Assembly: GCF_017104715.1 (NCBI RefSeq) | Contig: NZ_JAAGPI010000004.1 | Coordinates: 186,001 to 250,000 of the forward strand | Reading direction: 5' to 3' | Length of the DNA stretch: 64,000 nt | Origin: Burkholderia sp. Ac-20365 | GTDB lineage: Bacteria > Pseudomonadota > Gammaproteobacteria > Burkholderiales > Burkholderiaceae | In this document: positions 25,814 through 33,865 of the stretch, piece after piece | Numbering within the stretch: position 1 is the stretch's first letter | Layout: each line of letters opens with the position of its first letter | Made by a program: the position numbers and the translations under genes | Notes under the pieces: generated by a model | The model's database searches: none | Told to the model about the DNA's origin: nothing | What the model saw: the letters and a program-made list of their open reading frames with translations, nothing else

Positions 25814-26867
25814 GGGCTTCTCCCGCCTTCATGAGAATGTTGGCGAGCGCAAGGAGATTCTCGCCGGTCGACTTGACCGCGGTCCGAGCGGCGTCTGAAA
25901 GCGCCGCGGCTTTCGAGACGACATCGAGCGGGAATTTGCCTGTGATCTCCTGCACAATACCTTGCAGGGCATCGAGGGTACGCTGCGATTCGCGGGCCTC
26001 CGCAATCTCGCGGTCAATTTGCTCCAGTTCCGAGCGGGCCTGCGCGAGGCGTTCGCGTGTGGCAATAAGCTCCGTCTCTTTGTCGGCGATAGCCTGGACC
26101 GCCGACGTATAACCTTCGGGGGGGACTTCCTTGGGCTCGTAGCGAACCTCTGCACTGACCGCCTGTGCGTTGGCGAGTTGCTGTTGCATCTGCTGCAGGT
26201 CGAGTTCCTGAGCACGGATGGTGTCTTCGAGACGCGAGACGGTGGCGGCCGTTTCTCGTTCGTGGAGTTCGTTTCTGTCGGCGCGCGCTTTCTCGGTCTC
26301 AAGCATCCGGTTCAGTTCGACGAGTTGTGCCTCCTGATTGGCGATCGTTCCCTGCGCCTCGAGGATCTGGTCGGAACGTTGAGTGAGATCGTTCCTCATC
26401 CCCCGCAGAATCTCGTCGATATCCGACTTCTTCACTTCACCCTGGCCGGCGAGAAGTTTGACCTGATCGATAACGGACGGATCGGTTTCGTCGCCGAGCA
26501 TCCGGAATACAGACAGCTGCACGTTATGAGCCTGGGGAAGCAACTCCCCATCTTCGGTAACAAAATGCTGACGAAGCACGTTACCGATCTTCACATAACG
26601 GTATGTGGTTGCCCGGCTGAAGTTGAATGTCTGCTCGCAGAACGCTGCGAAGAAAGACGAGTGTTCGCCGCAGAGGTCAAAGACCTCCTTCAGCCGGGAA
26701 ACGGCGACACCAGCGTTGGCGAGTGAAAGGGCGGCCTGCTGGTTGCTGATCTTGATGATCTGCGCAAGTTCGACGATACGCTGCGCCAAATCGGCAGCGA
26801 TGCCCGTCGGCAGCTGGATCGGTCGTGCGACCGACGAGGTAGTGACGACCTCGATAGAACTGGACAT
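25806..26867 (-). CDS. Coiled-coil DNA-binding-type protein (DUF3102-like N-terminus)
   Basis: 353 residues. The N-terminal ~115 residues contain LKEVFDLCGEHSSFFAAFCEQTFNFSRATTYRYVKI, similar to the helix-turn-helix-like DUF3102 proteins of phages and plasmids. Residues about 155-300 form a long coiled coil (Glu/Gln/Arg heptads). It is first in the operon with the FlhD- and FlhC-like genes. Two inverted repeats lie 280-320 bases upstream. A likely role is repressor or partition-type regulator of its own operon, but no direct evidence shows this. Confidence 0.6.
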   Translation of the reverse strand: MSSSIEVVTTSSVARPIQLPTGIAADLAQRIVELAQIIKISNQQAALSLANAGVAVSRLKEVFDLCGEHSSFFAAFCEQTFNFSRATTYRYVKIGNVLRQHFVTEDGELLPQAHNVQLSVFRMLGDETDPSVIDQVKLLAGQGEVKKSDIDEILRGMRNDLTQRSDQILEAQGTIANQEAQLVELNRMLETEKARADRNELHERETAATVSRLEDTIRAQELDLQQMQQQLANAQAVSAEVRYEPKEVPPEGYTSAVQAIADKETELIATRERLAQARSELEQIDREIAEARESQRTLDALQGIVQEITGKFPLDVVSKAAALSDAARTAVKSTGENLLALANILMKAGEAHA

Positions 26868-27142
26868 GTGAGCTCCTTATACACACATAGACATTTGTCG
26901 CCCAGATTGCCACCCTTGTCTGGAAGACCAACAACGAAAATCAGCGATTTCAATCAAGCTTTTGCGCGCATCGGGGTGGCGAGCGCGCGTGATGCCCCCT
27001 GTATCGGAGGAAAGGCGGCAAAATTCAGCGCCTATTCAAAATAATTTTCGAGGGATCGCTCGGAGCCGGCTTAAAAAGTGACGAGCCGCAAGCAGAGGGT
27101 GTATGGGTACCAGGGGAATTGATGTTCTCTGCACACGCAACG

Positions 27143-27160
27143 GTCTTTGAAATCAAAGAC
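27143..27160. promoter_or_regulatory. Inverted repeat GTCTTTGA-AA-TCAAAGAC
   Basis: Perfect 8-base arms with 2 bases between, in the promoter region of the FlhD/FlhC-like operon and 15 bases from the shared palindrome at 27176. It is a typical operator shape; the binding protein is unknown. Confidence 0.5.
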
Positions 27161-27175
27161 ATAGCAAATTGCGGT

Positions 27176-27190
27176 GTCTCACCGTGATAC
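27176..27190. promoter_or_regulatory. Second GTCTCAC-N-GTGAGAC-like operator
   Basis: GTCTCACCGTGATAC matches the palindrome before virB8 (4133-4147) at 14 of 15 positions, allowing for the centre. It lies about 310 bases upstream of the coiled-coil regulator gene. This suggests auto-regulation or shared control with the T4SS. Confidence 0.55.
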
Positions 27191-27470
27191 TGATGAGATG
27201 TGCGAGCAGACCTGGAAATTTCGACGGCGAGGCCCGGAGGGGGATTGAGGGCGCCGTGTCGCTCCGGTGACCGTGTCAGACCGGGGCGTAATTGCTTATG
27301 ACTTTATGCCGAACGCTCGGCGGTGCGTTTCCAATCAGCCGCGAGGGCGGATGGGCGTCTTGAAAGTTCGTGCGAGGCGATGGCCTGTGGAACTCAAAAG
27401 AACACGCGCGCAGTATAGCATTCGATCGCGGGAGGCTGCGCGATCGATTGCAAACGTCGGTCAAAGGAGA

Positions 27471-27490
27471 ACCCCAGCGACTGCTGGGGT
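27471..27490 (-). terminator. Hairpin after the stb-like operon
   Basis: ACCCCAGC-GACT-GCTGGGGT, a perfect 8-base stem with a 4-base loop, 22 bases past the last stb-like stop codon on the - strand. The sequence after it on that strand is pyrimidine-rich (TCTCCTTT) rather than a pure T-run. Confidence 0.65.
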
Positions 27491-27511
27491 GCGGTCGGCG
27501 AGCGGAGTGCC

Positions 27512-28192
27512 TTAGCGGCCAGTGAATAATTGCAGAGGGAAACCGGCGTGATGAAGCCCTTCGATAGCAATAAGCACTAGCGCACCGGAGGAAAGCACGA
27601 TTGCAGCTGACCGTGCCTCTATAAAGAAGCGGCGGGTCCGTATTGCAATGGCCTTCAGGTGATAGGTTGCGAGGCCCGCGAGGGTTGTTTCGATTGGCCT
27701 GGTCGGAAGCGGGGGCAGGCCGTTCGCCGCTGCCGCAACATCCTCGAGCTTTAGGCTCAGGCCTTTCTCTACGGCCTTCAGGATAGACTGGGTCGAAGCG
27801 TTTGCCTCTTGAACAGATCGAAGGGCGGATGAAGAGATCCTGCGCGCCTCTTCGAGTACCGCCTCGTCCCTGGCGGTCTGAGAGAGTTTCCTGCTCTCGT
27901 GGAAGTCCATCTGGGAAATGTAGTTGTTGGCGTAAACGTCGAACGCGATGTCCTTTCGAATGTCAGCCCACGATTGTTTCCAGGTCTGCTCTGAGTCTTC
28001 GACAGCCTGGGTATGCCTGTGCAGTGCTTTGATGAGCCGATCGTTTTGTAGTTCGGCCGCCTTGGAGTTCTCGCGGATCTCGGCCGCATGCTTTTCTAGG
28101 GCAGCTGAGATCGCTTGAAGAACGGCAATGGTATCCGCGAGTTCATCCTTTGTAGCGATGGTGATGACGGCGGCCAGATCGGTCAGGTCCAT
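27512..28192 (-). CDS. StbC-position coiled-coil membrane-anchored protein
   Basis: 226 residues. Residues about 15-150 are helical with strong coiled-coil character. A C-terminal hydrophobic segment (about 195-215, AAIVLSSGALVLIAIEG) predicts one membrane anchor. It is the third gene of an operon whose first two encode a DNA-binding and a ParA-like protein, the layout of stbABC in IncW/IncN-type plasmids. The protein itself was not recognised, so the StbC link rests on place only. Confidence 0.5.
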   Translation of the reverse strand: MDLTDLAAVITIATKDELADTIAVLQAISAALEKHAAEIRENSKAAELQNDRLIKALHRHTQAVEDSEQTWKQSWADIRKDIAFDVYANNYISQMDFHESRKLSQTARDEAVLEEARRISSSALRSVQEANASTQSILKAVEKGLSLKLEDVAAAANGLPPLPTRPIETTLAGLATYHLKAIAIRTRRFFIEARSAAIVLSSGALVLIAIEGLHHAGFPLQLFTGR

Positions 28193-28201
28193 GCGCGATC
28201 G

Positions 28202-29029
28202 TCAGGCTACGTCGAGGTGTTCGGAAGTGAGAGCGCTCACATAGCCAAACGCCGGCGCAGTGGGGGGGCCGATGTTCAGTTCCCGGAATGCGCGAGCAAG
28301 GTGTGGAAGCGCGCCGTCCCTCAGTCTTTGCGCAGTCGCGGCTTTTTCACGAGACAGGCGTTGTCCCATGGGCTGGCCCCGTGTCGCGGCTACTGCACCC
28401 CGGTGGTCGGCGACGTCAGCCAGAAGATCTCTCCAATCGATCTTGTGAAGATGGATATAGCTGAAGAGTGCGTGATGCGGGATAAAGCAATTTTCATTTG
28501 TTTCGACCCCTAGGTCCATGCAGCCTTTGAACAGAGTCGAGAACTGCATTGCCATGGAAAAACCCCTTTTGACAGGTTTTGTTTTGTTCAAAAGGAGTCG
28601 AACCTTACTCGGTTCAAGGCCTTGATCCAGCAGCTTCTCCAGGCACAAGAGTACATCGGTTTGAGCGCGACCCGGATCGGCTACGAGGACGACGTAGTCG
28701 TAAGAGTGAAGAACATGGGAGTCGCGCAACTCAAACATGAAGGGCTCGTAACACGAAGCGCCAACGTCGGTGACCGAATTTTTACCGGCTCGGTCACGCT
28801 GCGCGAGCACCTCCATATAGCTGGAGAACGTCTCGGGTACAAACGTCTCGATCTCTGCGCCGTAGAGGTCGTGTGCGTCGTCGTTCGAACTCTCAAACGA
28901 GAGGATCGGTTCGTCGCCAAGGTTCGGCTGGAGCAAACAGGCCGAGGCCGTGCTCTTCCCGGAGGTGCCGGCTGGCGACATCACGGCGATATTGACACCT
29001 TCCGGATCATTCGATTCGACATTGGACAT
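28202..29029 (-). CDS. ParA/StbB-like P-loop ATPase
   Basis: 275 residues. PAGTSGKST (about residues 19-27) is a deviant Walker A motif as in MinD/ParA and StbB proteins. YDYVVLVADPG fits the Walker B region and KVRLLLNKTKP the later conserved strand. StbB-type ATPases act with StbA in plasmid positioning and transfer. It lies 9 bases after the DNA-binding gene and 9 before the coiled-coil gene. It is more diverged than canonical ParA. Confidence 0.7.
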   Translation of the reverse strand: MSNVESNDPEGVNIAVMSPAGTSGKSTASACLLQPNLGDEPILSFESSNDDAHDLYGAEIETFVPETFSSYMEVLAQRDRAGKNSVTDVGASCYEPFMFELRDSHVLHSYDYVVLVADPGRAQTDVLLCLEKLLDQGLEPSKVRLLLNKTKPVKRGFSMAMQFSTLFKGCMDLGVETNENCFIPHHALFSYIHLHKIDWRDLLADVADHRGAVAATRGQPMGQRLSREKAATAQRLRDGALPHLARAFRELNIGPPTAPAFGYVSALTSEHLDVA

Positions 29030-29038
29030 ACAGGCTCC

Positions 29039-29605
29039 TTAGCGTCTGTTGCTTTCTTTCTTGCGTAAATTCGCTTCGTACTCGGCGGTGCTCGCTTGGA
29101 ACTCCGGGGTTTGAAAGCGGTTGACGGTCGTGCGCGCGGGCTGCGAAGAGAGGTGGCCCGTGCCCGAAGCTCGATCGCTGTTCGGTGGATGATATTCGTG
29201 TGGACGCTCGATTGCTGGATCGAAAACAGTGGTCTTAGTCGCGGTTTTCGGAATCGGGCGCCGCGTCTCGCTTGGGGACGCGGTGGCGGAGATTCGCGGC
29301 GCGGTGCCCGACGCCAAGGAAGCGTCGCCATCGACGATTTCGCTGGTGGAATGAGTGCTGGTTTGCAGGCTCGCAATGGGCGGCACATCGACGCGACCTC
29401 GGTAGGCCTTCACGAAATATTGAATCGCGCGAGCCGATACGTTGAGTTGCGCCTCTTCGTTTAGTCGGGCTGCGATGTCGACCGCGTTATAGCCGATAGC
29501 CAGGAGTTCAAGAATCCTCGGCTTAAAACCCGCCAGCTTGCCCGTGGCTTTATGGCGGCGGCGATCTCTGAGGAAGGCGAGGTCATCGGCTTTCGTATTA
29601 GTCAT
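29039..29605 (-). CDS. StbA/MobC-like DNA-binding protein
   Basis: 188 residues from ATG 29605, with GGAG 6 bases upstream; an earlier ATG at 29635 lacks a ribosome-binding site. Residues about 30-68 (ILELLAIGYNAVDIAARLNEE, then VSARAIQYFVKAYRG) form a helix-turn-helix resembling MobC/StbA proteins. The rest is disordered and Ser/Pro/Thr-rich. It heads the three-gene operon and faces about 1.5 kb of non-coding DNA with many CGAAG repeats starting 100 bases upstream. Those repeats are the natural candidate binding sites. Confidence 0.6.
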   Translation of the reverse strand: MTNTKADDLAFLRDRRRHKATGKLAGFKPRILELLAIGYNAVDIAARLNEEAQLNVSARAIQYFVKAYRGRVDVPPIASLQTSTHSTSEIVDGDASLASGTAPRISATASPSETRRPIPKTATKTTVFDPAIERPHEYHPPNSDRASGTGHLSSQPARTTVNRFQTPEFQASTAEYEANLRKKESNRR

Positions 29606-29705
29606 GAGTGCTCCGTTGCAGAAAGCATCATCCACCAGTTGTCACCGTCCCTTTTTGCGAAAGCATTAGGGTGGGGGCGCCCTTTCGTGAGTTTTTGCTA
29701 GCGTA

Positions 29706-29909
29706 CGAAGCAAAACGAAGCGAGGCGAAGGCTAACGAATGAAAGCGCATACGGAGACGAAGTGCCGCGCAGTGATCGGAAGCGGAACGAAACCGATGAC
29801 GAAGAGGCGGCGCTGGTGAGCGAAAGCAAGCGAAGTGCGACGAAGTGACGCGACGGTGTCAGCGAAGTTTAGCGAAGCGAAAAGCGACGAGAAGCGAAGT
29901 CGAACGAAG
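29706..29909 (+). repeat. CGAAG pentamer array, block 1 (11 copies)
   Basis: Eleven CGAAG copies occur in 204 bases, mostly as ACGAAG or GCGAAG, all on the + strand with none of the reverse complement in the block. Spacing is irregular (about 10-40 bases). It lies upstream of the StbA-like gene. It may be a centromere or binding array for that protein, or part of an origin. Confidence 0.65.
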
Positions 29910-30082
29910 TGTTACTAAGGTCCAAAATGTAAGGCGACGCATAAAGTTGGCCTCGTGGACCGCCGGGCCGGGTCGTTGTCACGGAGGATCGGGCGTTAGT
30001 CCGCACTGCATCGGCAGGGATTCCTTGTGACGTGGTGAAAGAGTCCCTCGCGTCGTATGCAGGATTTGCGTGCGACGCAAAG

Positions 30083-30161
30083 CGAAGGAGATCGAATGTG
30101 ATAACGAAGTAGAGAGAAGCGAAGCGAAGTAACACGAAGGGCGCGGCGAAGTAATCCGAAG
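30083..30161 (+). repeat. CGAAG pentamer array, block 2 (7 copies)
   Basis: Seven more CGAAG copies in 79 bases, in the same orientation as block 1 and 174 bases after it. Two tandem GCGAAGCGAAG units occur at 30119-30129. The two-block layout recalls the two sets of direct repeats upstream of stbA in R388. Confidence 0.6.
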
Positions 30162-30279
30162 CAGCGGTGAGGGGTGCCGACGCTTCGGGGGCGAGACACT
30201 TGCTTTTCAGTGGAACTGAGGCCCCAATGTCTAGTACGGCGAGGGAGAGCATTCCCTTGCGACATAAGTCCGTGCGCGC

Positions 30280-30308
30280 TTGTCAGGCCCGTAGTGTTGT
30301 GGTCTACT
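30280..30308 (+). promoter_or_regulatory. Candidate sigma-70 promoter for a small RNA
   Basis: TTGTCA (30280-30285), a 17-base spacer and TCTACT (30303-30308). The -35 is one base off consensus and the -10 is weak. It sits just before a run of stem-loops that ends in a terminator. Confidence 0.4.
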
Positions 30309-30314
30309 GTCGTC

Positions 30315-30480
30315 GCAAACGTCAACTTCGTGCCATCGTGCTCGAAAGAAGGCGTGACCGATTTAAGCGTGCCGCCGATGCGGCAGTTCCGACTCGCAAC
30401 GGAACACCCCTAAAACGGAGTGACTGCAAAGCACTCCGGATGAAGTTTCCAAACAGACGCCGTCCCGGCGTTTTTATTTT
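30315..30480 (+). ncRNA. Candidate structured small RNA
   Basis: No coding frame of note lies here, but three perfect stem-loops follow one another: GCCGC/GCGGC (30371-30384), GTTCCG/CGGAAC (30386-30405) and CGGAGTG/CACTCCG (30416-30438). They end in an intrinsic terminator (30457-30480). With the promoter-like sequence at 30280-30308 this predicts a transcript of about 165 bases. It could be an antisense regulator of replication or transfer, or a trans-acting RNA. No known RNA family was recognised. Confidence 0.5.
30457..30480 (+). terminator. Intrinsic terminator of the candidate small RNA
   Basis: ACGCCG-TCC-CGGCGT followed directly by TTTTATTTT. This is a classic Rho-independent terminator, yet no protein gene ends upstream on this strand, which is why a non-coding transcript is proposed. 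Confidence 0.8.
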
Positions 30481-30503
30481 CCCCGTCACATATTTCCCCA
30501 CAG

Positions 30504-30512
30504 TTTTCCACA
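30504..30512 (+). other. DnaA-box-like sequence TTTTCCACA
   Basis: One mismatch from the consensus TTATCCACA, with a weaker TTATCCGG about 45 bases later. On its own this is slight evidence of an origin, but it lies in the long non-coding region beside the stb-like operon. Confidence 0.3.
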
Positions 30513-30670
30513 GAGGCAAGGCGAAACCCTTGTCGGATGCGGACGAGCGGGAAGAGTTATCCGGCTGAACGTACACATACGTGTCGAAAACCGGATACGC
30601 AAGATCAGCGACTGAGAGCCTCTGCTGCCCCATGTTGGCAGGCCATTGAATCTGCGCGTAGGCGAGGTTC

Positions 30671-31060
30671 ATGGAGGGCTTTCGCCCACCCGAGTGGTTG
30701 GAGTGATGAACCGTAGAGGTACGTGCGCTATCTCAGAACCCTCCCCCGTAGCGGGCAGGGACGCGCACAAGAATGGTCCCGCTTTGGATGGGCCACACAC
30801 CTGAGTCAGCGTGCTCAGGTCCCCCTGCTAACCGTAAGGTCAGGGCCGGGTGTAGAAGTATTTAGACGTCGGCTTCCCACTCGGAATCACGCATTTTTAA
30901 GACCAAGGTGGCGTCTACCACGATGTGAAATGCGGGAGATTGGACTCCCGGCGCGGCGAAAAGCGCGAAGCGGAACCGATGGCGAGATCGGGGAGGCACC
31001 AAGGCAATCGCATGGGAGCGGATGACGCTCCCGGGCCGGGCTGGCAGTCCAAGAGACAGG
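30671..31060. other. Hairpin-rich non-coding region before the recombinase gene
   Basis: Nearly 400 bases without a supported gene but with several perfect stems: ACCTGAG/CTCAGGT (30799-30820), CGGGAG/CTCCCG (30933-30950) and GGGAGCG/CGCTCCC (31014-31032). Such density suggests an oriT, an att site or a structured leader. No known nick-site sequence was recognised. It completes the gap from 29606 to 31092, which has no protein gene. Confidence 0.4.
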
Positions 31061-31092
31061 CGCGGCTTTTCACATTATGGGAGTGACGGGGT

Positions 31093-32784
31093 ATGGCCAA
31101 GCACGATCTAAACGGTGCCCGAGAACGGGACGCAAGCGACGCTCGCGCGACCAACGACGGGAAAGGCGGGTGGCGGTTTCAACTGCACGAGATCATCAAC
31201 GCGAATGTCGGTGTCCGTGTGAACGGCCGGGTGTCGTCCAATCGAACGCAGCAGCAGAACCGGGACGTTCTGGACCTGATGTTCCGGACGCTGCACAACG
31301 AATTGAATCTGGCTGTGTATCCGCACAACCTTCGCGAGAAGCACATCGCGGCGATCGTCCACTACTGGATCCAGCAGGGGAAGGCGCCGCGGACCATCAA
31401 GAACGACTTCAGTGTGATCGGCAAGTTCTGCACGTGGATTAACAAGCCTCAACTGAAAAAGTCGCTGGCTGAGTATCTTCCGCAGGGCGTGGACGTTGCG
31501 CAGTTGAAAATTGTGAACGCGGCGGAGCAATCGAAGTCCTGGACTGCGGCGGGGATCGATGTCGAGAAAAAGTTGGCGGAGGCGTTCGAGATCGACTTCC
31601 GCTTTGGGTTGATGGTGTCGATGCAACTGGCGTTCGGCCTGCGTCGCAAGGAGGCGCTCAACATTCGCCCGTGGGTGTCAGATCTGCGCGATCAAGGACA
31701 GAACGGGTTCATGATCTATCGCGACAGCGGAGGCAAGGGCGGGCGCGAGCGGCTGATCCCGCTCGAGTTCGGATTCCAGGTGCGGATTCTCGATACGGTC
31801 AAGGCGCGCATTTCGAAGCGTGCTTATCTTGGCTGGGACAAAGACTCGTACGGGCGAAAATCGAATCTGGAGAAAAACCTCGGCCGCTACAAGTACCTCA
31901 TGAAGAAGCTGGGGATCGGCAAAGAGGCGTGCGGCGTTGTCGGTCACGGCCTCAGGGCGGAGTACGCGGAGAACTGCGCGATTCTCGAGGGCTTCATCCC
32001 CGGTAGCCTTGGAGGGACGGAGGGGCAGATGTCGGCTGAAGACCAACGCAATGCGCTGATTCGGGTGAGCAAGCGTCTTGGGCATAACCGTCCTCAGGTG
32101 ACCGCGAGCTACTTCGGGAAATTGAAGAAGAAGCCGGACGCCGGTGATGGGTCTGCGCCGCCTGCAACCGGAGGCGAAGGTGGCGCTGGAAGCGGCGTGC
32201 GCGCTTCATTGGCGACGCTCAACCTGCCTGTTCCTGCGGAGCCGTCGCGCGCCGCCACGGATGACCTGTCCGCGCAGCGAGAAGTCGCAAGTGCGGAGAA
32301 GGCGCCGCTCGACGGCCGGCTGTTGGGTACGGGATTTTTTGGCAAGTTCAGGACGCGGAAATCCGTGTCGGCTGGCAAGCGCGCGACCGATGTGCCGGCC
32401 GTCGGCAGTGGACGCGGTGCTAGAAATCCGACAGACGCCGCGTCGAGCGCGAACGACGTCCCTGCGACGCATTCGCAATCGAAAAGCACACAGAATCCGG
32501 CGGGTTCGGAGGTGGGTGGCGCTGGAATGAAGGCTACGCAACCGGCGGGAGTTGAACGGTCCGTCCCCGCGTCGCTCATCGAGACGCTTGGCTGCACCTA
32601 TTACGATGCGGCACCCCGGCCTCGTCCGGAGACGCCCTCAGTTGAATCCGCGCAACAGCATTCTTTTGCCGAAGACCGCTCGGCTCGCGCTCCAAAACCG
32701 GTCGCAAAACTCAAGGAAGTCAGGGACTTGCCAGCGATTGATCCCCGTCAATTGCGACTTCCCCTCAAGCCCCCCCAGCTCTGA
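31093..32784 (+). CDS. Tyrosine recombinase/integrase with long disordered C-terminal tail
   Basis: 563 residues. An N-terminal SAM-like core-binding domain (about 45-140) is followed by a catalytic domain with all expected residues: Arg near 183 in GLRRKEAL, Lys in GGKGGRERLIPL near 217, H285 and R288 in GHGLRAEYA, H331 in LGHNRPQ and nucleophile Y340. After about residue 350 there are some 210 residues rich in Ala, Ser, Pro and Gly with no visible domain. It could resolve multimers, integrate the element or invert DNA. No shufflon or flanking att sites were seen. GACGGGGT precedes the start. Confidence 0.85.
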   Translation: MAKHDLNGARERDASDARATNDGKGGWRFQLHEIINANVGVRVNGRVSSNRTQQQNRDVLDLMFRTLHNELNLAVYPHNLREKHIAAIVHYWIQQGKAPRTIKNDFSVIGKFCTWINKPQLKKSLAEYLPQGVDVAQLKIVNAAEQSKSWTAAGIDVEKKLAEAFEIDFRFGLMVSMQLAFGLRRKEALNIRPWVSDLRDQGQNGFMIYRDSGGKGGRERLIPLEFGFQVRILDTVKARISKRAYLGWDKDSYGRKSNLEKNLGRYKYLMKKLGIGKEACGVVGHGLRAEYAENCAILEGFIPGSLGGTEGQMSAEDQRNALIRVSKRLGHNRPQVTASYFGKLKKKPDAGDGSAPPATGGEGGAGSGVRASLATLNLPVPAEPSRAATDDLSAQREVASAEKAPLDGRLLGTGFFGKFRTRKSVSAGKRATDVPAVGSGRGARNPTDAASSANDVPATHSQSKSTQNPAGSEVGGAGMKATQPAGVERSVPASLIETLGCTYYDAAPRPRPETPSVESAQQHSFAEDRSARAPKPVAKLKEVRDLPAIDPRQLRLPLKPPQL

Positions 32785-32788
32785 GGGG
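32761..32788 (+). terminator. Hairpin overlapping the recombinase stop codon
   Basis: CCCCTCA (32761-32767) and TGAGGGG (32782-32788) form a perfect 7-base stem that includes the stop codon. No T-run follows, so termination is uncertain. The next 276 bases before 33065 hold no gene and are AT-richer, with GCATAAT twice, probably the promoter of the following gene. Confidence 0.35.
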
Positions 32789-33064
32789 TGGAAAAATGGG
32801 TGCCGGGTTTGCATAATGTGGCATCGCAACAACAAGCGCCGGGAAACATTTCCGACAAACGTTTTCGTTCTAAGCAAACCCTCAGATTACCTTTCAATTA
32901 GTTGGGAACCTGGGGGAAAATAGGTGCCTATAAAAGCGAGCCAGTCTGCATAATCTTAAGAGGCGCTATTTTTGCTCATGTATTTCGATGCGTCCGACAA
33001 AATATTAGATGCAGCATCTGTCCATGCTCTTGCGTAGAGCTATTGAAGCGAAGAGAAAAGCGAA

Positions 33065-33793
33065 ATGGGTGTGATCCGCCTGGTATTCGAGCGGCCTATC
33101 GTCGGGGAGGATGCGGCCGGGGAGCAAGAGCCCGCGGCTGAGGTTCGTCTTTCTGAGGATCTGGAGGCGAAGGAGCGAGCGGACGCGAAGCGAGAAGGGG
33201 CGGGTGCTGTCGACGAGCCTCGGGAGAGGGGAGCCGGACAGGAGATTTTGCCGGCTTCAGGAGCCGAAGATTCGGGTTCAGACAAAGCGGAAGAAGTCGA
33301 GAAGACGGAAAAGATATCGGTCCAGTGCATGGACGGGGAGATATTCTGCTCTTTCTCGCTCGATGACATCGCCAGAACCATTGGCCTGACGTTCTCTGAG
33401 GAGCTGATACCGACTGTGGAGTTGCTCGGGTTTGAAGGGCAGGTTTATCCGGTTCCGACGCAGGAGCACGCTGTCCGCAGAATGATCCATCTCCCCGCGC
33501 TGGTGCAGGTGTTAGAGCGCTTTAATTCAGAGGGGCAAGCGGTGCTGGACTGGCTGGAGCAGGAGCCCAAACTCGAGCATCGACGTGCGGAGATCCATCG
33601 TCTGCGATATCGGCCTATTGATCCGAAACTGGCGAAACAGCTGCAAGAGACCACCAGTATGATGCAGCTCAACCCGAACGTCACAGTCGCGGAAATCGGC
33701 GAAGCCATTGGCGTCTCAATGGATCAGGCGGACAGATTTTTCCGCCATGCTCGCCAATTTATTGCGACTGTTCATCCCATTTTTCGCCGTTAA
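33065..33793 (+). CDS. Unknown protein with acidic N-terminus and helix-turn-helix-like C-terminus
   Basis: 242 residues. The first ~85 residues are low-complexity and rich in Glu, Ala and Gly. The middle has SVQCMDGEIFCSFSLDDIARTIGLTF. The C-terminus has NPNVTVAEIGEAIGVSMDQADRFFRHAR, which reads as a helix-turn-helix. A DNA-binding role, perhaps in replication or regulation, is possible, but no family was recognised. It stands alone between the recombinase and DUF1173 genes. Confidence 0.5.
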   Translation: MGVIRLVFERPIVGEDAAGEQEPAAEVRLSEDLEAKERADAKREGAGAVDEPRERGAGQEILPASGAEDSGSDKAEEVEKTEKISVQCMDGEIFCSFSLDDIARTIGLTFSEELIPTVELLGFEGQVYPVPTQEHAVRRMIHLPALVQVLERFNSEGQAVLDWLEQEPKLEHRRAEIHRLRYRPIDPKLAKQLQETTSMMQLNPNVTVAEIGEAIGVSMDQADRFFRHARQFIATVHPIFRR

Positions 33794-33865
33794 TCTTCGC
33801 ACCGATCAATAGTCCGGCTTTTCCGCGTTGCGGAGGCGCCGTGACTTCGTACGGGGACCGATGCG

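Larger units (their letters stand above)
26868..27470. other. Regulatory gap upstream of the FlhD/FlhC-like operon
   Basis: About 600 bases between a - strand operon start and the end of the stb-like operon. No gene with supported coding character was found; short frames here lack ribosome-binding sites. It holds an AT-rich stretch near 27030-27055 and two operator-like repeats described separately. Confidence 0.5.

Noticed and set aside
27267..27515. Open frames in the regulatory gap upstream of the FlhD/FlhC-like operon
   Set aside because: They are Arg-rich, lack ribosome-binding sites and overlap on both strands, as expected of chance frames in high-GC DNA.
30504..30562. Replication origin with DnaA boxes
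   Set aside because: Only one box with a single mismatch and one poorer site were seen, with no recognised replication initiator nearby; noted as a weak feature only.
29640..31092. CRISPR array or classic iterons
   Set aside because: The CGAAG units are too short and irregularly spaced for CRISPR, and no long regular repeat exists. Iterons of 17-22 bases were not seen.
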